From the NCBI GenBank assembly GCA_015057325.1, contig SVEQ01000001.1, forward strand, positions 124,001-188,000: DNA of 64,000 bases, written 5' to 3'. This document shows positions 42,810 through 51,673 of this stretch, piece by piece (the stretch's first letter is position 1; each line of letters opens with the position of its first letter). The position numbers were made by a program, and so were the translations under genes. The notes beneath the pieces were generated by a model that ran no database searches, was not told the DNA's origin, and worked only from the letters and a program-made list of their open reading frames with translations. The DNA is from Lachnospiraceae bacterium (GTDB lineage: Bacteria; Bacillota; Clostridia; Lachnospirales; Lachnospiraceae).

Positions 42810-44015
42810 ATGGAACAGGAAAAAAAGCTGCAGATTTTTCTTATCAAAAAGTTCATAATAGTTATGCTTGTTGTCGGAATTGTTGAAAGCGGTGCGTTGT
42901 GGATAGTTAACCACCACATAGTTCCGAGAGTGCTTGAGCATTTTTTTCCGGGATATGACAGGCCGGAACTTATAAATATGACAACGGTCTTGATTTTGTT
43001 ATTTACGATAATAGCGGCAACGATTGTCGGTCTTATCGAAATAATAATACCTGAACCGGTAAGGACACCTATAAGCTGGCTTTCGCAGTTTCTTCAAAAA
43101 AGCAGTGGAGATACGATAGTTGGCTCGGGTGGTGAGGAAGTTCTTAATAATTTGAACCGTCTTCAGCAGACAGAACTTTTCTTAATTCTTGTCGGCGTTG
43201 TATTAATGCTTGCTCTGCCGTATGCACTTGGTGTTTTGTATTATACAAGGGTTACGATGAGGGAGTTTAGGAAAATTGCGGCTAGTCGAGTGGCAGCAAG
43301 GAAGGAATACGAAAGACGCCGTAACCTTATGCTTTCGGATATAGCACATGACCTACGGACACCGATTACAACGGTTGCAGGATATTCCAAGGCATTGTCT
43401 GACGGGATGGTATCTGAAGATAAGAAGCAGGAATACCTAGATTCTATTATGGCAAAGTCTGTTCGTATGAATGATTTGATTCAACTTTTGTTTGACTATG
43501 TAAAATTAGACAGCGAAGGATTCACACTAAGTCGGCAGACGCTTGATATATGCGAACTTGTTAGAGAGTGCGGTGCTATGATGTATCCGGATATCGAAGA
43601 TGCGGGTATGGAGTTTGACGTAGATATTCCGGAAACTTACATGAAGATAAATGCTGACAAGCTTCAGCTTTCAAGAGTAATCACTAATCTAATCACCAAT
43701 GCTATTAAACACAACGACAGTGGCGACAAGATAGGCCTGTTTGTAGTAGGTGAGGAAGACAGGATTCTTGTGATGGTTGCCGATACAGGTAAAAGAATTC
43801 CTGACGAGAAAGCAGTTCATTTATTTGAACCATTTACAATGGGAGATGAATCCAGAAACAGCCGTGGTGGTTCGGGACTGGGACTTTCTATTGCCAAAAA
43901 GATTGTGGAAATGCACGGTTACAGGATAAAACTTATTCAGCAGCCGGACATTGCAAGATATAAGCAAGTTAGCCAATATGAGAAAATGTTCATGATTACG
44001 ATACCAATCAGATAA
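42810..44015 (+). CDS. Sensor histidine kinase (VanS-like)
   Basis: 401-aa membrane kinase partner of the preceding regulator. Two TM helices (~residues 10-35 and ~130-155) flank a short extracytoplasmic loop of about 90 residues. The dimerisation domain contains the phospho-accepting His in DIAHDLRTPITTVAGYSKAL (~181), and the ATPase domain has the N-box (VITNLITNAIKHN), G1 (VADTGKRIP) and G2 (RGGSGLGLSIAKKIV). The sensed signal is not evident. GGAGAG precedes the ATG. A hairpin follows. Confidence 0.92.
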   Translation: MEQEKKLQIFLIKKFIIVMLVVGIVESGALWIVNHHIVPRVLEHFFPGYDRPELINMTTVLILLFTIIAATIVGLIEIIIPEPVRTPISWLSQFLQKSSGDTIVGSGGEEVLNNLNRLQQTELFLILVGVVLMLALPYALGVLYYTRVTMREFRKIAASRVAARKEYERRRNLMLSDIAHDLRTPITTVAGYSKALSDGMVSEDKKQEYLDSIMAKSVRMNDLIQLLFDYVKLDSEGFTLSRQTLDICELVRECGAMMYPDIEDAGMEFDVDIPETYMKINADKLQLSRVITNLITNAIKHNDSGDKIGLFVVGEEDRILVMVADTGKRIPDEKAVHLFEPFTMGDESRNSRGGSGLGLSIAKKIVEMHGYRIKLIQQPDIARYKQVSQYEKMFMITIPIR

Positions 44016-44020
44016 ATGCA

Positions 44021-44052
44021 AAGAAGAGAAGGGCAATTGTCCTTCTCTTCTT
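44021..44052 (+). terminator. Long hairpin after the sensor kinase gene
   Basis: AAGAAGAGAAGGGC (44021-44034) pairs over 14 positions with GTCCTTCTCTTCTT (44039-44052), one G-U pair, 4-nt loop, beginning 5 bp after the stop. The T content is in the 3' arm rather than after it, so efficiency is uncertain. Confidence 0.6.
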
Positions 44053-44177
44053 GTATAAGGGGGGAGGGGGCACATGGCACGATATGCTCGTGTACCCGAT
44101 ATGAAAAGCTTACAATACATACTATAAAGTAAAAGTGTGACCAAAAAGTGTTTAATTTATAAAGAAAATCTTAAGTA

Positions 44178-44837
44178 TTACGCAAGATAGTTATAAACCA
44201 TTATAAAATGGCAAAAACTTCCAACCATTACAAAACAGTGGAAAAGCTCGTGATTACCGAAGTTTTTCCAGTTAAACTTCTTGAATAACGGAAGCTTTAA
44301 AGCGTATATAATTCCCCCTATTGTATAAATGATTCCTCCAACGAGCAACCACATAAATGCTGCGTGTGAAAGGTTCTTCATAATTGAAGAGAATGCAAAC
44401 ACTACAAGCCAGCCCATGCCTATATAAAGAGTTGAAGATAACCAGCGTGGGCATGTAATCCAGCATAAGTTAAATATTGTACCAAGTATTGTGACAGCCC
44501 ACACGGTAGCAAGAAGCGGTACGCCCACATTTCTTGGAAGTACGATAATACAAACCGGTGTGTAAGAGCCTGCAATAAGAACAAATATCATTGCGTGGTC
44601 GAGTTTTCTTAACATTTTGTTGACCTTCTCGGATATATCAAAGGTGTGGTATATCGTACTTGCGGCATATAGTGCAATCATACTTACAATAAATATTACA
44701 AATGCTGCAAGATATGAGTGGTTGATACCATGATATGCTTTAAATATTAGAGGTGCTGTCGCAAGAATTGCACCAATCATTGCGATGAAGTGTGTCAATG
44801 CACTTCCCGGATCTTTTACGTGAAATCTTCTTTCCAT
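44178..44837 (-). CDS. Hemolysin III / PAQR-type membrane protein
   Basis: 219-aa seven-TM protein of the HlyIII/YqfA/PAQR group. The family metal-site residues are visible: the SxxxH pair in AASTIYHTF (~58-66), DHAMIF (~81), and the C-terminal HELFHCFVMVGSFCHF (~198-213) with HxxxH. PAQR enzymes may hydrolyse ceramide-like amides or act in lipid homeostasis; the cytolytic name is from heterologous expression. GAAAGGACG precedes the ATG on the minus strand. It is divergent from the flavin reductase gene and convergent with the histidine kinase. Confidence 0.88.
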   Translation of the reverse strand: MERRFHVKDPGSALTHFIAMIGAILATAPLIFKAYHGINHSYLAAFVIFIVSMIALYAASTIYHTFDISEKVNKMLRKLDHAMIFVLIAGSYTPVCIIVLPRNVGVPLLATVWAVTILGTIFNLCWITCPRWLSSTLYIGMGWLVVFAFSSIMKNLSHAAFMWLLVGGIIYTIGGIIYALKLPLFKKFNWKNFGNHELFHCFVMVGSFCHFIMVYNYLA

Positions 44838-44905
44838 ATGATCACGTCCTTTCTGAAAATGTAATAGATTGAAGATAAAATGGTTAATGAGTTATTAAAT
44901 AATTC

Positions 44906-44932
44906 ATGATGTAGTAATGAAAACTACATCAT
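44906..44932. repeat. 10-bp inverted repeat in the 299-bp intergenic region 44838-45136
   Basis: ATGATGTAGT (44906-44915) and ACTACATCAT (44923-44932) are perfect reverse complements with a 7-nt loop. The rest of this AT-rich divergent gap holds poly-A/T stretches and no open frame I would trust; no promoter pair is clear. Confidence 0.45.
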
Positions 44933-45136
44933 CTATATACGTATAATACATCTCATTTATAGAATATGCAATATTTTTTAAAAAAAACATGTATTTTTTT
45001 ACATTGTTGGAAGAAAATGAGTTTCGCAAACGTCAAAAATATGTTAGAATATATGGGATTATTTTGTTTAGCAGGCAAAATATTTATACATTTTTTAAAA
45101 TATAAGACATACACTGTTTGACGGAGGACATATATT

Positions 45137-45721
45137 ATGAGTAAACAATCATGGAAACCCGGCAACATGCTTTATCCTGTTCCTGCTGTTTTGGTAAGCT
45201 GCAGAGACAAGAATGGTAATGACAACGTGTTAACCGTTGCGTGGGCAGGTACCATTTGTTCCGACCCGGCAATGCTTTCAATATCTGTAAGAAAGGAAAG
45301 ACATTCCTATCCGATGATTAAGGAAAGCGGAGAGTTTGTTGTTAATCTGACAACAAAAGACCTTGTGAAAGCAACAGATTATTGCGGTGTTAAGAGCGGA
45401 CGTGATGAGGATAAGTTTGAGACTGCTCATCTTACCAAGGGCGAGGCGGTTAAGGTTAATGCACCTATTGTTATGGAAAGCCCTGTTAACATTGAATGTG
45501 TTGTTAAGCAGGTGTTAGAACTTGGTAGTCATGATATGTTTATCGCAGAGGTCGTTAATGTACAGGTTTCAGAAGAGTACATGGACGAGAAGGGTGCATT
45601 TCATCTTGAGGATACAGAACTTGTGGCGTACTCGCACGGCAGATACTATGAACTTGGCAATATGCTTGGTACGTTTGGCTATTCTGTTAAAAAGCAGGCA
45701 GACAAGGTCAGAAATGCATAA
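45137..45721 (+). CDS. Flavin reductase-like FMN-binding split-barrel protein
   Basis: 194-aa flavoprotein of the flavin_reduct family, which binds FMN and may reduce it with NAD(P)H or act as a flavoredoxin-like electron carrier. The family pattern is clear: PVPAVLVSCRDKNG, VAWAGTICSDPAMLSISVRKERHSY (FMN phosphate and ring contacts) and GEFVVNLTT near the N-terminus. GGAGG precedes the ATG by 8 bp. It precedes the M23 peptidase gene by about 30 bp, though a functional link is not evident. Confidence 0.85.
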   Translation: MSKQSWKPGNMLYPVPAVLVSCRDKNGNDNVLTVAWAGTICSDPAMLSISVRKERHSYPMIKESGEFVVNLTTKDLVKATDYCGVKSGRDEDKFETAHLTKGEAVKVNAPIVMESPVNIECVVKQVLELGSHDMFIAEVVNVQVSEEYMDEKGAFHLEDTELVAYSHGRYYELGNMLGTFGYSVKKQADKVRNA

Positions 45722-45752
45722 ATGTTGATAATTATTGAAAAGAGGAATTGTT

Positions 45753-47603
45753 TTGAATAAACAGGATTGGAAACTGCGTGCACAGTGGGGATATTTTAAG
45801 TCAGCTTTTGTAGGGCTTGCTATCGGAATGCTCATTGCACCCGGAGTTTCGGATATTATTAGAGGTTATGAGGATGGCACGCACGTAAGCATCAAGGATA
45901 AAGTTGCTGATTGTGCGATGTCTGTTACAGATTTGTTTGTCGGTGGCGACAAAGTTAAGGTGTTAATTGACGGTGAGGTTTTTGCCGTTGCAAGAAATAA
46001 AGATGAGGCAGAAGAGGCAGTTAAGAAAGCCGGTCTTTTGCATAACAAAGACGGAATCAAACCGCTCTTTTGTGATATATCTTATGAGACGGTCGATACT
46101 GAAAACGAGAAGGACAAAGAACTTGTTAAGAAGTTTAAAACTCTCAAAAAAGACAAACTTGTCGAAGAGTTGCTTGGCCGATATGAAAGCACAAACAGCA
46201 ACAAAAGTCTTGCCTATGTGATGCGTATTGATGATACAACGATTACGGTAAATAGCTTTGAAGATGTCGTTTCTGTTTTAGAGCAGACGCAGAGTGCCTA
46301 TGATACTAATGATGAGTTTCAGGTTAAGCTCAAAACGCCTGCCAGTAAGAACGTTGCGATGTATGAGGTCGAGGTAGACAAGAAGGCTGAGGACAAAGAG
46401 GCAGACGATACAGAAGCAGCAACCCAAGAACAAACCGAAGAGGTAATTAAGGAGCAGACCGAGGCATCAGAGACAACGGCAATTCCGGAGGACGAAACTA
46501 AGCCTCAGACAGCGGGAGAACCGGAGGCAGAAGGTTCAGAAGTCTCAAATGATACAGAAGGTGACGAGTCCGAAAATGCAGAAGAGGGTGCCGGTTCTGA
46601 AAGCGAGGAAACAGAAGAAGGCGATAGTTCAGAAGAAGCAACTACCGAAGAAAATATTGAGGAGAATCCAGAAGTTCAGGAAGCATTTGCAAAGTTAAGT
46701 GTTGATGACGGTATTAAATATGTTGGATTTTCCGATAAGATAGAAGTAGTGGAGACTTACGTTGACGACGCAATAATCAAGGATAGAGCTACAGCATTTA
46801 CTGAACTTACAAGTCCCGTAAATGAACCGGGAATCTATGTGGTTGTGCCGGGAGACTGCTTATCTATTATTGCGGAGAAGGTGGGAATGTCGGTTGATGA
46901 CATCAAAGCGCTTAATGATGGTATAGAGAATGACGACGACATTTATTATGATGATCGTCTCAATATAGTAGTTCCGACACCGCCTGTTGAGGTGTTGGTT
47001 GAAAAGAAGGAAACTTATAATGAGAAGTATTATGCCGATGTAGAATACCAGGATGATGACAGCATGTATATCGGGGAGACATCTGTAATTCAGGAAGGCT
47101 CACCGGGCGTACATACGGTTACAGACATGGTAACCTACAAGGGAGAGAATGAAAGTTCAAGACAGCAACTTGATGAGGTTGTTGAGGTTGCTGCTGTTGC
47201 AGAGATAGTGCTTCGTGGAACCAAGTCTCAGCCGACTTATATGTTCCCTCTTACCAATTGGGAGGTGACTTCCAACTTCGGATACCGCTGGGGAAGACTT
47301 CATGCAGGTACTGACGTCAAAGCGGATGTCGGCACAACGGTTCGTGCTTCAAGAGCCGGCCAGGTTACCAGTGCAGGCTGGATTGGCGGTTACGGTAACT
47401 GCGTAATAATCGATCATGGTGACGGAGTGCAGACAAGATATGGTCATTTAAGTCAGGTGCTTGTAAGTGTTGGGCAGTATGTTGAACAGGGCGAACAGAT
47501 AGCACTTTCCGGCAATACGGGAAGAAGTACCGGTCCGCACCTTCATTTTGAGATAAGAATAAACGGCGAGCCGGTTGACCCGTTGCCGTATTTATATCAG
47601 TAA
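45753..47603 (+). CDS. Membrane-anchored M23 peptidase with LysM and G5 domains
   Basis: 616-aa cell-wall hydrolase, external. A TM/signal anchor is at residues ~18-38 (FVGLAIGMLIAPGVSDII), followed by a ~175-residue domain, a Glu/Thr/Ser-rich spacer (~210-310), a LysM peptidoglycan-binding domain (VVPGDCLSIIAEKVGMSVDD, ~360-410), a G5 domain (~411-491) and a complete LytM/M23 domain (~506-612) with zinc ligands in HAGTDVKAD and HLHFEIRIN. It probably cleaves peptide crossbridges during growth or division, possibly activated by a partner. The start is TTG 45753 with AGAGGA 6 bp upstream; a TTG at 45735 has none. Confidence 0.9.
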   Translation: MNKQDWKLRAQWGYFKSAFVGLAIGMLIAPGVSDIIRGYEDGTHVSIKDKVADCAMSVTDLFVGGDKVKVLIDGEVFAVARNKDEAEEAVKKAGLLHNKDGIKPLFCDISYETVDTENEKDKELVKKFKTLKKDKLVEELLGRYESTNSNKSLAYVMRIDDTTITVNSFEDVVSVLEQTQSAYDTNDEFQVKLKTPASKNVAMYEVEVDKKAEDKEADDTEAATQEQTEEVIKEQTEASETTAIPEDETKPQTAGEPEAEGSEVSNDTEGDESENAEEGAGSESEETEEGDSSEEATTEENIEENPEVQEAFAKLSVDDGIKYVGFSDKIEVVETYVDDAIIKDRATAFTELTSPVNEPGIYVVVPGDCLSIIAEKVGMSVDDIKALNDGIENDDDIYYDDRLNIVVPTPPVEVLVEKKETYNEKYYADVEYQDDDSMYIGETSVIQEGSPGVHTVTDMVTYKGENESSRQQLDEVVEVAAVAEIVLRGTKSQPTYMFPLTNWEVTSNFGYRWGRLHAGTDVKADVGTTVRASRAGQVTSAGWIGGYGNCVIIDHGDGVQTRYGHLSQVLVSVGQYVEQGEQIALSGNTGRSTGPHLHFEIRINGEPVDPLPYLYQ

Positions 47604-47639
47604 CTACTAACGATTAGATGTATATGGGGGATTGCACCT

Positions 47640-49679
47640 ATGAGCGAAAACTTCAGAAAAGCGATGGTTGTATTCATTGCCGTACTTGCTTCGGTACTGG
47701 TAATTTTCAATCCGCTTTACGGAGTTGATTCATTTATCACGGATCATCTCTACACCAAATTATCGGGAACAGACAGTAAGATAATCATAGTCGGAGTGGA
47801 TGAGGAGACGCTTGCGGCATATGGTAATTTTAATGTGTGGTCCAGAGAAAAAATGGCGGCACTCATCAACAAAATGTATGAGAATCCGGAGAATGCACCG
47901 GCGGTTGTCGGACTGGATTTCATTTTTGCTGACGATTATTATGAGTCCAGTGACAAAATGCTTGTCGATGCAATCAAGGATAATAAGGCTAACGTTGTTG
48001 CCGGTACAAACATTGTGTACAGAGGAAGAGTTGAGCACGATAGTAAGGGTGGCGTTTATTACAATACGGAGCATATCGAAAAGATCGAGATGCCGTTTGA
48101 TGGTCTTTCCGAGGTTGTTACGCCGGGTTTTACTAATGAGTGTATTGCCAAGGACGGTTATGTCAGATATGCAATGAATGCGATTAATCTGCCTGAAGAT
48201 ATCGGTAAAGGTTTTCAGGATAGTTTCGCATGCGCTGTGTACAAACAGTATTACAGTGTTGTGGGTGAGAAGATAAACATTCCGGGTAAGAATTCAAACA
48301 GTCAATTCCAGTTCCGATATTCGGGACAGACCGGGGAATTTTCGAAGTTGTCATTGGAAGCGATTTTGGACAACCGTGTTCCTTCGACAGCATTTAAGGA
48401 TGCGATTGTTTTGGTGGGTGCGTATGCGCCGGGATTTCAGGATTCGTATCAGCCGGCTTCCGATAGAGGAAGCACCATGTATGGCGTGGAGATTCATGCG
48501 AATATTATTCAGGCATACATGCAAGGGAAAACGATGGTGGTTGCCAACAGATTTATCATGGCGTTTATGACGGTCGTTTTGCTTGAGTTGTTCTTTATGC
48601 TTGCTCATGGATATAAACTTCCGATAAGAATGGGTAGCTCGCTTGTTTTTGCCGGTGGTTATCTGTTTGTCGGCAGACTTATTGCTGTGGCAGGCTTGTG
48701 CATACCGTGTGTGTATATGCTTATAATGATTGCGATTATAGATTTCTATTTTGTGGTTGATAACTATCAAAAAGAGCTGAAGGAGCAGATGTGGTCATTT
48801 ACCGAGGCTATGGCGGCCGCGGTCGATGAAAGAACACCTTACAATGCCAGCCACACAAGAAATGTTGCAAGATACTGTGGAATGGTTGTGGATTATATTA
48901 ATTCGCTTAACGCCAAGGGTCTTGAGAAAGAATACTATTCTCAAAGTAAGAAGGAACAACTTGTATTTGCGGCGCTTCTTCACGATATCGGTAAAATGGC
49001 GGTTCCTCTTGCGGTTATGAACAAGTCGACAAGACTGGGCGGTCGTGAAAAGGATATAGAAAAGCGATTTGAAAAGTTCCGTTTGCAGGCAAGAGTTGCG
49101 ATGTATGAACAGGGCAAATCCAAGGATTGGTGTGCGGATATTTCCAACAAAACTTTCGAAGCTTGGGATTTGATTTGCAGAGTAAATGCTGTCGGATTTA
49201 TAGAAGAAGAAACAAGAAATGAACTTGAAAAAGTTATGCAATATGAATATGAGGGCGAGCCGTTCTTTACCGATGAAGAGAAAGACTGCTTAAGAATAGT
49301 CAAAGGTACGCTTACGGAAGCAGAACGTAAGGTAATGGAAAGTCACGTTGTTATAACAAAACGTATTCTTTCAAAGGTTCATTTTAACAGGCAGTTTAGG
49401 AATACGGTCGAGCTTGCAGGTCAGCACCATGAGTTCCTTAACGGCAAGGGTTATCCGGATGGACTTACTGCAAAAGAACTTTCTTCCGGTGCACGTATAA
49501 TGGCGGTGGCGGATATTTGCGACGCATTGCTTGCAACTGACAGACCATATAAGAAACCTGTACCGATGGAGAAAGCATTTGAGATAATGAGAGACATGGC
49601 AGAAAAAGGTAATATCGACGGTAAATATGTCGAGTACCTGTACTACTGTTTGAAGCAGCGGGACAAATTGGAGGGATAA
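47640..49679 (+). CDS. CHASE2 sensor / HD-GYP c-di-GMP phosphodiesterase
   Basis: 679-aa membrane signalling protein. After an N-terminal TM helix, residues ~35-300 form a CHASE2 extracellular sensor (IIIVGVDEETLAAYG, VVGLDFIFADDY, VLVGAYAPGFQDSY, YGVEIHANIIQAY), then three TM helices (~300-377), then an HD-GYP domain with NASHTRNVARYC, LLHDIGK (~447) and QHHEFLNGKGYP (~594). The catalytic residues are intact, but about 95 extra residues are inserted between the HD and the HHE/GYP motifs. GGGGG precedes the ATG. It is followed with 1 bp spacing by a FecR-domain gene. Confidence 0.88.
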   Translation: MSENFRKAMVVFIAVLASVLVIFNPLYGVDSFITDHLYTKLSGTDSKIIIVGVDEETLAAYGNFNVWSREKMAALINKMYENPENAPAVVGLDFIFADDYYESSDKMLVDAIKDNKANVVAGTNIVYRGRVEHDSKGGVYYNTEHIEKIEMPFDGLSEVVTPGFTNECIAKDGYVRYAMNAINLPEDIGKGFQDSFACAVYKQYYSVVGEKINIPGKNSNSQFQFRYSGQTGEFSKLSLEAILDNRVPSTAFKDAIVLVGAYAPGFQDSYQPASDRGSTMYGVEIHANIIQAYMQGKTMVVANRFIMAFMTVVLLELFFMLAHGYKLPIRMGSSLVFAGGYLFVGRLIAVAGLCIPCVYMLIMIAIIDFYFVVDNYQKELKEQMWSFTEAMAAAVDERTPYNASHTRNVARYCGMVVDYINSLNAKGLEKEYYSQSKKEQLVFAALLHDIGKMAVPLAVMNKSTRLGGREKDIEKRFEKFRLQARVAMYEQGKSKDWCADISNKTFEAWDLICRVNAVGFIEEETRNELEKVMQYEYEGEPFFTDEEKDCLRIVKGTLTEAERKVMESHVVITKRILSKVHFNRQFRNTVELAGQHHEFLNGKGYPDGLTAKELSSGARIMAVADICDALLATDRPYKKPVPMEKAFEIMRDMAEKGNIDGKYVEYLYYCLKQRDKLEG

Positions 49680-49680
49680 T

Positions 49681-50973
49681 ATGTCGGATTTCTTTGGAAG
49701 TAAAAAGGGGAAGATTATAACTGTTATAGCAGCACTTGCTGTGGCAATAGTAATTCTTGCCATCATATTACTAAGAAAACCAACTTACCGTAGTATTTTG
49801 GTTGAGCAGGTTGAAGGTACGGTAAGTGTTGTTGGTGAGAGCAACAATGGAGAAGCCTATGCGGGACAGCGTCTTTATAGCGGTGATGATGTTAGTGTTA
49901 ATGATGCCTCGTCACTTACCATGTGTATGGATAATGACAAGTATGTATATGCTGATGCAAATACACATTTTTCGTTGGTGGCAAGCTCTCCTAGAGAAGA
50001 CAGTAAAATAAAGATAGTTCTTGATGCCGGCTCTGAACTTAATGTCCTTAAGTCAAAGCTTAATCCGAATGATTCCTATGAAGTAGATACGCCTAATTCT
50101 ACAATGTCAGTAAGGGGGACAACCTTCCGTGTTACGGTATATACCGGAGAGGATGGCATGGTTTATACTTTGCTTGAAGTTGAAGAAGGTGTGGTGCTTG
50201 CCAGACTCAAGACGATTGATGGCACCTATAACGGTGTTGAGAAAGAGTTTAAGGCAGGAGAAAGTGCACTTATAAGGGGCAATGATGAATTTTCAGAGTT
50301 TGTGACGGATGATGAGGGTGAGATTATCAGACATCTGGATTATGATAACTTGCCGGAGGACAGTGTTGAAAGACTGATAGCATTGCTTGAGGATGAAGAA
50401 TTAGATGATGAAAGTGAAAAAGACAACCTAGAAGAGGAGGATACTAAGGTCGAGAAGACTGACGATAAAGATAAAGCAAGTAGTGAAAATGATTCCGAAG
50501 AAAAGACAGAATCAACGCAAAAAGCTACGGAGAAGACTACTGAGAAAGCAACTGAAAAGACTACTGAAAAATCCGAGAAGAAAACAACAAAAAAGAAAAG
50601 TGATAAGTCGGACGAAGATACAGAGCATACTCATAGTTTTGGCGCCTGGGAAGTTACAAAAGCAGCCACGTGTACAGTTGACGGTAGCAAACAAAGAAAA
50701 TGTTCTTGCGGTGAGGTGGAAACAGAAACAATTCCTGCAACAGGACATAATTTTGGCGAATGGACAATAATAATTCCGCAAGGCTGTGAGACGTCAGAAG
50801 TACAGGAAAGAAAATGTACTAATCCTGGATGTGATCAAACAGAGCAGAAGACAACAAAAGAGGCGCTAGGTCACCACTGGATTGATTTGTCGAATATGCC
50901 TACAACTGAGAAGGAAAGTGGCAGGATTATTAAGCGATATTGTGATAGGTGTTCAAAAAAAGAACTTCAGTAA
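49681..50973 (+). CDS. Membrane-anchored FecR-domain protein with Cys-knuckle C-terminus
   Basis: 430-aa extracytoplasmic protein. A TM anchor is at ~11-31 (IITVIAALAVAIVILAIILL), a FecR-like domain at ~40-210 (ASSLTMCMDNDKYVYADANT, TPNSTMSVRGTTFRVTV), an acidic segment, a Thr/Glu/Lys repeat linker (TEKTTEKATEKTTEK), and a C-terminal region with three CxxC-type knuckles (CSCGE, CTNPGCD, CDRCSKKEL), similar to the tail of the 2001-aa protein at 31671. FecR/CHASE2 partnerships are common in other bacteria, and the 1-bp gap to the CHASE2 gene supports a joint sensing role. Confidence 0.8.
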   Translation: MSDFFGSKKGKIITVIAALAVAIVILAIILLRKPTYRSILVEQVEGTVSVVGESNNGEAYAGQRLYSGDDVSVNDASSLTMCMDNDKYVYADANTHFSLVASSPREDSKIKIVLDAGSELNVLKSKLNPNDSYEVDTPNSTMSVRGTTFRVTVYTGEDGMVYTLLEVEEGVVLARLKTIDGTYNGVEKEFKAGESALIRGNDEFSEFVTDDEGEIIRHLDYDNLPEDSVERLIALLEDEELDDESEKDNLEEEDTKVEKTDDKDKASSENDSEEKTESTQKATEKTTEKATEKTTEKSEKKTTKKKSDKSDEDTEHTHSFGAWEVTKAATCTVDGSKQRKCSCGEVETETIPATGHNFGEWTIIIPQGCETSEVQERKCTNPGCDQTEQKTTKEALGHHWIDLSNMPTTEKESGRIIKRYCDRCSKKELQ

Positions 50974-51013
50974 ATGTGAGGCAGTAATTAAACTACAGCA
51001 GGAGAACACACAA

Positions 51014-51655
51014 GTGAGATATTATATTGCAGATTGTCATTTCTTTCATAAAGCAATGTTGGATAGGATGGATAAACGTGGATTTGCTGACGTGGAAGTA
51101 ATGAATAATTACATGATAGAAAAATGGAACAATAAAGTAAGAACTAATGATGAGGTAGTTATTCTTGGGGATTTCTCGTGGGGTAAGGCAGAACCTACCA
51201 ATGAGATTTTAAAACAGTTAAACGGCACGCTCTATCTTATAAAGGGAAATCATGATCACTATCTTAACAACGCCAAGTTTGATGCAAGCAGATTTGTGTG
51301 GGTCAAGGATTATGCAGAGATACATGACAGGAAGCGTAAGGTGATATTGAGCCATTATCCGATTATGTGTTATAACGGACAATACAGATTAGACAAAAAG
51401 GGTAAGGCATTAACTTATATGCTTTATGGTCATGTGCACGATACGACAGACCAGCGTCTTCTGGAAATGTTTCAGGAAAAAACAAGAAGTACAAGCAAGA
51501 CAGCACTAACCCCTGATGGTGAAAAAGAAATGTATATACCATGCAATATGATTAATTGTTTTTGTATGTATTCGGATTATGAGCCGCTTACACTTGATGA
51601 GTGGATAGAGTGTCAGGAAAAAAGACTCAAAAAAAATGCTCCGGCCCTATTTTAG
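51014..51655 (+). CDS. Calcineurin-like metallophosphoesterase
   Basis: 213-aa cytoplasmic phosphoesterase with the full set of metal-binding motifs: DCHFFH (residues 6-11), GDFSW (~49), GNHDH (~75), LSHYP (~104) and YGHVHD (~126). The substrate cannot be predicted from sequence. I place the start at GTG 51014, 7 bp after GGAGAA; the frame is open further upstream but that part overlaps the FecR gene in another frame and has no start signal. The stop lies in the loop of a terminator hairpin. Confidence 0.85.
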   Translation: MRYYIADCHFFHKAMLDRMDKRGFADVEVMNNYMIEKWNNKVRTNDEVVILGDFSWGKAEPTNEILKQLNGTLYLIKGNHDHYLNNAKFDASRFVWVKDYAEIHDRKRKVILSHYPIMCYNGQYRLDKKGKALTYMLYGHVHDTTDQRLLEMFQEKTRSTSKTALTPDGEKEMYIPCNMINCFCMYSDYEPLTLDEWIECQEKRLKKNAPALF

Positions 51656-51673
51656 CCGGAGTTAATTTTTTTT
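51639..51673. terminator. Bidirectional terminator between metallophosphoesterase and MATE genes
   Basis: CTCCGGC (51639-51645) pairs with GCCGGAG (51655-51661), with T-runs on both sides (TTAATTTTTTTT on +, GCATTTTTTTT on -). The hairpin includes the last codons of the + gene and its stop codon. Confidence 0.85.

Noticed and set aside
44074-44127. 17-codon + frame preceded by GGGGGGAGGGGG after the sensor kinase
   Set aside because: Very short, with no similarity to known peptides; the purine run alone is not evidence.
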